A stretch of 64,000 bases of DNA from Nocardia crassostreae (GTDB lineage: Bacteria > Actinomycetota > Actinomycetes > Mycobacteriales > Mycobacteriaceae): the NCBI RefSeq assembly GCF_001613405.1, contig NZ_BDCH01000040.1:1-64000 (forward strand), in the 5' to 3' direction. The translations under genes were made by a program, and so were the position numbers. This document shows, in pieces, positions 57,434 through 64,000 of the stretch (position 1 is the stretch's first letter; the number at the start of each line of letters is the position of its first letter). The notes beneath the pieces are model-generated. The model was not told the origin of the DNA and searched no databases. It was given only the letters and a program-made list of their open reading frames with translations.

Positions 57434-58904
57434 TCAGGATGTGCGGCGGAACAGCGCGGACTGTCTGATGCCGATAATGCCGCGCAGCACCGGCAAGGCG
57501 GCGGCCATCGCCAGGATGCCGTAGACCAGACCGGCGATATCCGGTGTCCACAGCGTCAACTGGGAGATTCCGACGCCCAGTCTGGGGGGGGAGCGCGACG
57601 CCGAACACGTAGAGCAGCAAGGCCGATGGCAGCAGCCACACGGCGAGCTGCGCCGCGAGCCGCCACGGGCGCGAGACATCGGGTCGCGGGCGGGTGAGCA
57701 GCCAGATGCTGCGGATGACCAGGCCGATCAACAAGACGGCCAATGCGCCGAGCAGGGTGAGGATCATCGGATAGGTGCGGTCCGCCTCGGATGCGGGTGC
57801 GTCGCGGCCGAGCGTCAGTGCGCCGAGCCCGAATCCGATATCGAGCAGCTGCGGCTCCTGGAATGTCCCGTACGCGTTCACCATCAGCACCACCGCCCGG
57901 TCCGGCAGCAGGATGACCTGCGCCCAATAGCCCGCGTTCGCGCCGCCGTGCCAGATCATCGGAACATCGGAGCCGGGCAGGGTCCAGCGCCGCCAGCCGA
58001 GCCCGTACCGCTTCCCCGAACTGGTCTCGACGTCGCCCTGGAACATGGTGTCGCGCTGGGCATTATCGAGCACCTCGGGCGCGCCGCCGAGTCCGGCCCG
58101 GGCGAAGGCGGCGAGATCTGTGACCGTGCCACCGAGATACCCGTAGCCGACGCCCGCCGGATCGAAGGGTGCGTCGAACGCGACCGTCCGGCCGAAGACG
58201 TATCGATGACCGCGCGGGCGCGCGGCACGCGCCTGATCCGCGCTCGTGATGGCGGTGCGCATGCCGAGCGGATCGAGCACGCGCTGGTGCAGCACCTCGG
58301 TGAACGGCCGCCCGGTGACCGCCTCCACCACCGCGGCCAGTATCAGGTAGTTCGTGCTCGAATAGCGATGCACGACACCGGGTTCGCCCGCCAGCGAAGT
58401 CTCCGCGAGTTCGGGCAGCACATCCGCCGGTCGGCGCTCCTCGTCGGTCCGATCGGTGTGCCTGGTGGTCGTGGGCAACCCGCTCGTCTGATTGACCAAC
58501 TGCCGCACGGTAATTCGCGCCGATCGCTGCTCGTCCCTGGTCCGGAACGACGGGAGATAGGTGATCACCGGCGCGTCGAGCCGCACCTCACCCGCGGCCG
58601 CCATCCGCATGATCAGGGTGGCCGTCAGGGGTTTGGCCACCGACCCCCACAGGAACGGCGTCGTCGTGGTGACCGCGCGGCCATTGCCATCCGTGCCGAA
58701 CGCGCCACTGTGCCGCACCCCGTCCCGGTCCAGGATCGCGTACGCCGCACCCGGAATCCGCAATGCGCTCATTCGATCTCGTAGATATTCGTCCGTGCGC
58801 TCGTACGGTCCCGCACCCGTCGCCCCGGAATGGTGTTGTGCCCCTTGGCTCGTCGCGCATCCGCTGAGCACGAGCAGCGTCAGCGTCGCCAACCACCGTA
58901 ACAA
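57434..58904 (-). pseudogene. Beta-lactamase-fold serine hydrolase (lipoprotein), frameshifted in a G8 tract
   Basis: Class C beta-lactamase/penicillin-binding-fold hydrolase. A lipobox LLVLSGC ends the signal peptide. The catalytic SxxK is in LWGSVAKPLTAT, YSSTNYLILAAV gives the YxN motif, and IWHGGANAGYW stands for the HxG/KTG box. Three C-terminal TM helices follow. In the third the frame breaks within eight G (57584-57591, plus strand); with seven the protein continues RLGVGISQLTLWTPDIAGLV and ends at 57434. A TTG at 58904 gives the most natural signal peptide; a GTG at 58949 is an alternative. The 3' lesion removes only the last helices. Confidence 0.78.
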
Positions 58905-58917
58905 TATGGCTATATTG
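58902..58917. promoter_or_regulatory. Palindrome between serine hydrolase and TetR gene
   Basis: CAATAT-GGCT-ATATTG, with AT-rich flanks up to 58945, unusual in this GC-rich DNA. It lies between the divergent starts and is a likely TetR operator; it overlaps the TTG start proposed for the hydrolase. Confidence 0.5.
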
Positions 58918-58949
58918 GAACGATAACCATACGGGTATATTGTTGTCAC

Positions 58950-59594
58950 GTGCCCCGAGTAGCCGACCATGACCAGCGCCGCGAGTCGATGGCGCGCGCC
59001 TTCCAGCGCCTCCTGGCCGCCGAAGGACTGCCCCGAGTCACCTTCGCCCGGGTAGCGGCCGAAGCGGGCATCTCGGTCGGCCTGATCCAGCACTATTTCG
59101 CCAACAAGGATGAGCTGCTGCGCTTTTCCTACGAGGACTGCCTGCGCACCAGCGCCACCCGGGTCCAAGCCCGCATCCGGGCGGGCGAAGCCGCCGCCGA
59201 ACCCATCTCCGCCATGCTGCTCGCGAGCCTCACCGAACTGCTCCCGCTCGACGCCGAACGCACCCGCGAATTCCGGGTCGAGCGCAACCTGTGGCTGCTC
59301 TCCCTGCACAACCCCGACCTCGCCGCCGTCGCCGGACAAGCGACCGACGACCTGCACGCCCGCATCGCCACCGCGATCGAGAACGGCAAGGAATGCGGCG
59401 AAGTCCGCCCCGAAACCGACAGCCCCGCCGCGGCATCCATGATTCTCGCCACCGCCCGCGGCTGCGCCGACTCCCTCTCCCTCCAGCCGTCACCGGCCGA
59501 CCCGGCCACCGTCGAAGCCGTACTGCGCCCGGTGATCTCGACGGTTTTCACAGGCCGCTGCCACCACTACGACCGCCGATCAGCGGGTGCCTAG
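58950..59594 (+). CDS. TetR-family transcriptional regulator
   Basis: 214 residues from a GTG. The N-terminal helix-turn-helix reads VTFARVAAEAGISVGLIQHYFANKDELL (about 31-58), the standard TetR signature. The ligand-binding part resembles the BetI-like C-terminal group. It is divergent from the serine hydrolase and probably represses it. Its stop overlaps the end of the convergent YdeI gene. Confidence 0.88.
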   Translation: MPRVADHDQRRESMARAFQRLLAAEGLPRVTFARVAAEAGISVGLIQHYFANKDELLRFSYEDCLRTSATRVQARIRAGEAAAEPISAMLLASLTELLPLDAERTREFRVERNLWLLSLHNPDLAAVAGQATDDLHARIATAIENGKECGEVRPETDSPAAASMILATARGCADSLSLQPSPADPATVEAVLRPVISTVFTGRCHHYDRRSAGA

Positions 59595-60151
59595 GCGGAC
59601 TCCTCGTCGGCGGACAAGGTCGCGAGGGCTCGGCTGAGGCGATTGGCCCGCGTGCCGGGAGTGCGGGCGCGGAGGAGTTCGAGCACGATCGCGTATTGGC
59701 GGGTGCGGTCCAGGGCGGCGTAAGCGGCGGCGGCGCGGGGGTTCTGGGCCAGGGCCGCTTCGAGGTCGAGGGGGGTGGTGAAGTCGCGCTGGGAGGGGTA
59801 GGCGGCGTCCCAGCGGCCGTCGGCCTTGGCGGCGTCGACCTCGGCGAGGCCGGGTGGGCGCATGCGGCCCTCGGCCAGGAGTTTGGCGACCTTGTCGACA
59901 TTGACCTGGGACCAGTGGCTGCGGGGGCGGCGGGGGACGTATTTCTGTAGGTAGTACTTGTCGTCGAGGGCCTTGCGCTGGCCGGAGATCCAGCCCCAGC
60001 ACAGGCTGACGTCGACGGTCTCGTCCTCGGTGATGGAGGGGATGCCGGAGCCCTTCTTAGCGATCTTCATCCAGACGCCGTCGGAGGTGGCGTGGTTGGC
60101 GGCCAGCCAGGTGTCGAAGGCGGTGGCGTCTTCGAAAGCGATCGGGTCCAT
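59591..60151 (-). CDS. YdeI/OmpD-associated family protein
   Basis: 186 residues. FEDATAFDTWLAANHATSDG at the start, DVSLCWGWISGQRKALDD in the middle (about 48-65), and a C-terminal YdeI helical region (SRALATL). Many bacterial members are annotated as bacteriocin-protection or YdeI-like; the molecular role is not known. Confidence 0.85.
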   Translation of the reverse strand: MDPIAFEDATAFDTWLAANHATSDGVWMKIAKKGSGIPSITEDETVDVSLCWGWISGQRKALDDKYYLQKYVPRRPRSHWSQVNVDKVAKLLAEGRMRPPGLAEVDAAKADGRWDAAYPSQRDFTTPLDLEAALAQNPRAAAAYAALDRTRQYAIVLELLRARTPGTRANRLSRALATLSADEESA

Positions 60152-60215
60152 GCATCCAGCATTCCAGAAACCTCCGACAGCTTCGGGATTCGTTGCCGGT
60201 GGCCACGGAAAGCGA

Positions 60216-60245
60216 AGCGCCCCGCACGGATTCGTGCGGGGCGCT
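60216..60245. terminator. Hairpin terminator downstream of the polyamine operon
   Basis: A perfect 13-bp stem (AGCGCCCCGCACG and complement) with a GATT loop, 19 bp past the stop of the SpeD-SpeE gene and upstream of the YdeI gene, which is on the same strand. Confidence 0.8.
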
Positions 60246-60263
60246 CGCGGAACTGCGTCTCGA

Positions 60264-61493
60264 CTAGCCGACGGTCGCGCCGACGCGCAGGGCGTGCGGC
60301 TCGATCGCGCCGCGGACCAGTGCCCGCTCGTCGATGGTCTCGGCCTGGTAGGGCAGGGTCGAGAGGGTGGCGGTCATCTTGGCGACCGGATCCTCCAGGG
60401 TCTTCGGGGTGCCGAAGATGAAGGTCCACTCGTGCTCGTCGCTGACATACGGGACGACCGTGGGGAACAGATTGTGGAACCGGGTCCACGACCGCTTCAG
60501 GGTTTCATTGCGCCACATGGTCTGACACCCGGCCTGCGCGGCGAGCACGCCGCCCTCGGCCAGCAGCGCCATACAGCGGAGCAGGAACTCGTCCTCGTAG
60601 AGGCGGTTGTGCTGCGCGTCCTCGACCCGCTCGTCCGGCAGGTCGATGCAGATCATGTCGTAGCGCACGCCGTCGGCCTCGGCCTTGGCCAGGAAGTCCC
60701 AGCCGTCGGCGTAGTGCATCTTGATCGGACCGGTCTGCGCGACCGCCTCGGTCAGATCGGCCTGGGTGTAGCCGTAGGGGAGGTGCTCGGCGCACAGCTC
60801 CACCTCCAGCTGGTCGATATCGACGTGATCGACGAGCGACGCGCCCGCCGCCACCGACATCTGCGAGGCGACGCCCTCACCGGAACCGATGATGAGCACC
60901 TTCTCCAGCTTCTCGGCCAGCGCGTACCCGGGGACCAGCATGGCCTCGTGGTAGGTGAGCTGCGAGAACTCGGTGGACTGGCGATCGTCGTCGGAGAACA
61001 GGGACACGCCCTGCTCGGTCCGCGCGATCACCATGTGCTGGAACGGGGTATTGGTGTCGACGATGACGTCGGACATGTTCCACACCCGGGTCAGGCCCTC
61101 GCCCACCGGCTCGTGGATCCGGCGGGCGGTATGGCCGCGCTGGATGACCTCGATGTTCACGCTCTTCGGCGAAAGCTCCCGCTGCAGCAGTTCGACGGCC
61201 TTGGTGGCGCCGGAACCGATACTGCCGCAAGTGAATACGTCGACGAAGATGTCACCCGATTCCGGGTAGGTGTGAATCGAGGCGTGCGACTCGGACAGGA
61301 GAGCCAGGATAGTGGCCCCCTGCGGCTCGAACTTCTTGCGCACGACATCGCAGATGGTCACCCCCGCGGCGACCAACGATTTTCGAAGCGCGGTTTCGAG
61401 GCGTTCGATGTCATCGCAGAGACCAGCGTCGACACCACCGAACTCGGCCAGCACGTGCCAGCCGGTGAATTCTGCCGTCATGGCTAAACTCAC
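60264..61493 (-). CDS. Fused S-adenosylmethionine decarboxylase / spermidine synthase (SpeD-SpeE)
   Basis: A 409-residue bifunctional polyamine enzyme. The N-terminal SpeD part (about residues 5-125) has LSESHASIHTYPE, where self-cleavage at Glu-Ser makes the pyruvoyl group, and a later FTCGSIGSG. The C-terminal SpeE-type aminopropyltransferase (about 150-380) has KVLIIGSGEGVASQ (SAM-like nucleotide loop), VDHVDIDQLEVE and ICIDLPDER (catalytic Asp region). It makes decarboxylated AdoMet and transfers its aminopropyl group. The GTG at 61493 overlaps the stop of the preceding decarboxylase; an ATG at 61481 is an alternative start. Confidence 0.9.
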   Translation of the reverse strand: MSLAMTAEFTGWHVLAEFGGVDAGLCDDIERLETALRKSLVAAGVTICDVVRKKFEPQGATILALLSESHASIHTYPESGDIFVDVFTCGSIGSGATKAVELLQRELSPKSVNIEVIQRGHTARRIHEPVGEGLTRVWNMSDVIVDTNTPFQHMVIARTEQGVSLFSDDDRQSTEFSQLTYHEAMLVPGYALAEKLEKVLIIGSGEGVASQMSVAAGASLVDHVDIDQLEVELCAEHLPYGYTQADLTEAVAQTGPIKMHYADGWDFLAKAEADGVRYDMICIDLPDERVEDAQHNRLYEDEFLLRCMALLAEGGVLAAQAGCQTMWRNETLKRSWTRFHNLFPTVVPYVSDEHEWTFIFGTPKTLEDPVAKMTATLSTLPYQAETIDERALVRGAIEPHALRVGATVG

Positions 61494-62605
61494 TCTCGCT
61501 CAGCGCCAATGACATGCACAGTCAGAGGCGGAAAACCGTTGAAGGACACCGACGAATAGCTCGCCGTATAGGCGCCGGTTTCGAGGATCCGAACGGGATC
61601 ACCGGCTCGCAACGTGGTCGGAAGAAGGACCCGCGTGCGTTGATACAGTACATCGTCGCCGTCACAGGTCGGACCGGCGACCACGGCCTCGTCCTTCGGA
61701 TCGGTGTCCCGATCGGTCTGGATCCGGTACGCGATGTACTCGTTCTCGGTTTCGGCCATACCGTTGTAGCGGCCGATATCGAGGTATACCCAGCGCCTCC
61801 CGTCGGGCGCCTGGCGAACATTCACCACCTCGGCGTGAATCTCACCGGTATTGCCCACCAGGGCGCGACCGGGTTCGACGACGAGTTCGGTGTGTTCCGG
61901 GAGATGGGTGGCCGCCGCTTCGGCGATCACCGCGCCCAGCTCGCTCAGTCCGGGAGCCGGGGTGGCGTATGAAATCGGAAGTCCCCCACCGATATTCACC
62001 GCCGTAACAGGAATGTCCTTGGCCGCCAGCGCTTCCGCGATGGCTCCGGCCTGCTCGATGCCGATCTTCCAGGCGATCGGATCGGTCTGCTGCGAACCCA
62101 CATGGAAGTAGGGCCCGACCACCCGCAGCCCGAGATCGCGCGCCCGCACCAGCAGGTGCACGGCCTCACCGGGCGCGCAGCCGAACTTGGTGCCGAAGGG
62201 TGTCTGCGATTGCGGCGCGGCCGACAGGAACCGGCATTCGATCTCCGACCCCGGCGCGTGCTCGGCAATGCGCTCGAGATCGTCCTCGGTATCGCAGGCG
62301 AAGCGCCGCACGCCGAGCGCGTAGGCGCGGGCGATATGGGCGGCTTTCTTGATCGGATTCCCGTAACACATGACCGCCGGATCCACACCCTGCGCGAGGC
62401 AGAGATCGATCTCGCCGACGCTGGCGACATCGAACTCCGCGCCCTCGTCGTTCAGCAGCCGGATGATCTCCGGCACGGGACTCGCCTTGACGGCGAACCG
62501 AATTCGCGCCGCGGGTAGAGCGGCATGCAGTGCGCGATAGTTCGCGCGGACCTTGTCGAGGTCGATGACCAGACAGGGCGACTCGGGCAGGTTTCGATCG
62601 GTCAA
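61490..62605 (-). CDS. Ornithine/lysine decarboxylase-type (fold III) PLP enzyme
   Basis: An alanine-racemase-fold decarboxylase that supplies putrescine or cadaverine to the following SpeD-SpeE. The PLP Lys is in IRFAVKASPVPEI, the phosphate loop in VNIGGGLPISY, then EPGR, and the active-site Cys-Asp in GPTCDGDDVLYQR, as in eukaryotic-type ODC. I give the TTG at 62605 (LTDRNLPESPCLVID) as start; another TTG at 62686 would add 27 residues of low quality. The stop overlaps the SpeD-SpeE start, so the two are translated together. Confidence 0.85.
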   Translation of the reverse strand: MTDRNLPESPCLVIDLDKVRANYRALHAALPAARIRFAVKASPVPEIIRLLNDEGAEFDVASVGEIDLCLAQGVDPAVMCYGNPIKKAAHIARAYALGVRRFACDTEDDLERIAEHAPGSEIECRFLSAAPQSQTPFGTKFGCAPGEAVHLLVRARDLGLRVVGPYFHVGSQQTDPIAWKIGIEQAGAIAEALAAKDIPVTAVNIGGGLPISYATPAPGLSELGAVIAEAAATHLPEHTELVVEPGRALVGNTGEIHAEVVNVRQAPDGRRWVYLDIGRYNGMAETENEYIAYRIQTDRDTDPKDEAVVAGPTCDGDDVLYQRTRVLLPTTLRAGDPVRILETGAYTASYSSVSFNGFPPLTVHVIGAERE

Positions 62606-62775
62606 TCTAAGGGAACTCTTTTCGATCGGCCGCAGCGGGCGGGATTCAGGCAACCTGCGCGACAATACACGCGTTGTGCCACGCAAAACGAACCGATGGC
62701 CACGTCGCCTTCGTCACCGTACCGCCCGGACGGTGCAGTAACACCGGCCGCGCGTCTTACCGAACAGTGACGGAA

Positions 62776-64000
62776 TCAGCCAGCGGTAATCGCGACCTCG
62801 TCGAAGACCACTTCACCGGCGGCATCGGATTCGGCCAGATCCACCACGGCGTCGATGGACCAACCGTGGTCTCCGGCCGGGTCGTCGAGGACTTGGCGGA
62901 CGTGCCAGAAGCCCTCGCGCATCTCGACCTGGAACAGCTTCGGGCCGCGCGCGTTCGGGCCGGTGCCGATGGCGGTGTACTCGGCGAAGTAGGGCTCGAG
63001 CTCGGTCTCCCAATCGAGGTCGTCGCCGAATTCCTCGAGGGCCTCCCAGCAGTGCAGGGCGGCCAGTTCGACGCGGCGGAACAGGGCATTGCGCACCAGC
63101 ACCCGGAAGGCGCGTTCATTGGCCGAGATGGGCCGCACGGTCTCCGCGCCGAAGGCGACCTGTTCGGTATCGGTCTCCGCGCCCGGATTGGTGAGCTGCT
63201 CCCATTCGTCGAGGAGACTGGAGTCGACCTGGCGGATGAGTTCGCCCAGCCATTCGGTGATGTCGTCGAGCTCCTCGGTGCGCGCCTGCTCGGGCACGGT
63301 GCGCCGCAGCGCGCGGTAGGCGTCGGCGAGGTAGCGCAGCACGACGCCTTCGGAGCGGGCCAGTTCGTAGCCGGAGACGAGTTCGGCGAAGGTCATGGAC
63401 CGCTCCACCATTTCGCGCACCACCGACTTGGGGGAGGGCTCGAACTCCGACACCCACGGATGCCCGGCCTTGTAGGTCTCGTAGGCGGGCAGGATGAGTT
63501 CCTCGGCCAGGGGTTTAGGCCAGGTGACCTCTTCGAGGAGTTCCATGCGCTCCTCGTATTCGATGCCGTCGGCCTTCATCTCCGCCACGGCCGCACCGCG
63601 CGCCTTGTGCTGCTGGGCCATGAGCAGCTGGCGCGGATCCTCCAGGGTCGCCTCGATGAGGGAGATGACGTCGAGGGTGTAGGTGGCGGAGTCCTTGTCG
63701 AGGAGTTCGAGCGCGGCGAGCGCGAACGGCGAGAGCGGCTGATCGAGGGCGAAGTCGCGCTGCAGATCGACCATGAGCCGCGCGTGGCGGCCGAACTCGT
63801 CGGGTTCGTCGAGCTGCTGCACCACCCCGGCATCGCGCAACGCCCGGTAGAGGCGGATCGCCTTGAGGATGTGCTTGCGCTGCGCCGCCCGCGTCTCGTG
63901 ATTGTCCTCCAGCAGATGCCGCATGGCGTAGAAGCAATTGCCTTTGCGCGCAATCACATTCAGCAGCATGGCATTGGTGACGTGGAAGCGCGACACCATC
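62776..64000 (-). CDS. DUF3516 (Ski2-like DEAD/DEAH helicase) C-terminal part, cut by window edge
   Basis: The 3' 408 codons of a larger gene that continues beyond the right edge. The visible part, from MVSRFHVTNAMLLNVIARKG on, is the helical domain of actinobacterial helicases carrying DUF3516: ERSMTFAELVSGYELARSEGVVLRYLADAYRALRR (about 220-255) is the shared core, and a beta-rich tail follows. The ATPase core is outside the window. It is probably an RNA or DNA helicase as in Mycobacterium Rv2917. Confidence 0.82.
   Translation of the reverse strand, partial: MVSRFHVTNAMLLNVIARKGNCFYAMRHLLEDNHETRAAQRKHILKAIRLYRALRDAGVVQQLDEPDEFGRHARLMVDLQRDFALDQPLSPFALAALELLDKDSATYTLDVISLIEATLEDPRQLLMAQQHKARGAAVAEMKADGIEYEERMELLEEVTWPKPLAEELILPAYETYKAGHPWVSEFEPSPKSVVREMVERSMTFAELVSGYELARSEGVVLRYLADAYRALRRTVPEQARTEELDDITEWLGELIRQVDSSLLDEWEQLTNPGAETDTEQVAFGAETVRPISANERAFRVLVRNALFRRVELAALHCWEALEEFGDDLDWETELEPYFAEYTAIGTGPNARGPKLFQVEMREGFWHVRQVLDDPAGDHGWSIDAVVDLAESDAAGEVVFDEVAITAG

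Overview
This 64 kb window is high-GC actinobacterial chromosome. Gene content and order (lexA divergent from a small membrane gene, then nrdR; ahpCD-oxyR; a one-chain SpeD-SpeE; a DUF3516 helicase; a short PhzF protein like the one near lexA in mycobacteria) point to Nocardia or a close relative. That assignment is inference from content, not from a search. I saw no rRNA, tRNA, CRISPR array or insertion sequence.

Layout. (1) 0.4-9.8 kb is core: a DUF2231-type membrane protein, lexA with two SOS boxes, a small divergent membrane protein, a secreted protein of unknown family, nrdR, a YbjQ-like protein, hrpA (frameshifted) and a Pr6Pr-type membrane protein. (2) 9.8-18.5 kb: a GNAT acetyltransferase, a membrane Ser/Thr kinase, and a two-armed NTPase cluster. 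One arm encodes a Ycf46-type AAA protein (broken by an in-frame TGA), a DUF1257-like protein, a DUF2997-like protein, a membrane HhH protein and a radical-SAM activase, with start/stop overlaps at the last three junctions. The divergent arm encodes a MoxR ATPase and a DUF2201 metallopeptidase-VWA protein. (3) 18.5-32.1 kb is metabolism and stress: DUF5134, class III aminotransferase, a frameshifted DHA2 exporter, PhzF, a secreted HNH nuclease, ahpD-ahpC/oxyR, a beta-lactamase-fold hydrolase, a GGCT-like protein, fadD, a frameshifted FAD oxidoreductase and an RpiB-like isomerase. (4) 32.2-55.7 kb is the standout: five DUF4132 genes, of which one is decayed and one carries an amber codon. They lead into MoxR, DUF5682, VWA and SWIM genes in the order of the E. 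coli yehI-yehL-yehM-yehP-yehQ set. A marR/TIGR03086 pair sits between two of the DUF4132 copies. (5) 55.8-64 kb: a SnoaL-like protein, an aldo/keto reductase behind a MerR-type promoter, a serine hydrolase with a shifted G8 tract, TetR, YdeI, a polyamine operon and the 3' part of a DUF3516 helicase.

The most interesting signal is that three DUF4132 genes, including the one leading the MoxR/DUF5682/VWA/SWIM operon, share an upstream element TGTCGG, ten bases, then TANAGT. This matches the mycobacterial RecA-independent DNA-damage promoter (RecA-NDp, read by PafBC). A similar element lies between lexA and its divergent neighbour. I therefore predict that this poorly understood NTPase system is induced by DNA damage.

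At least eight genes are interrupted by frameshifts, in-frame stops or deletions. Some look like one-base losses in short C or G runs and may be assembly errors. Others (a 5-bp repeat expansion, multi-deletion decay, in-frame stops) look more like real sequence changes.
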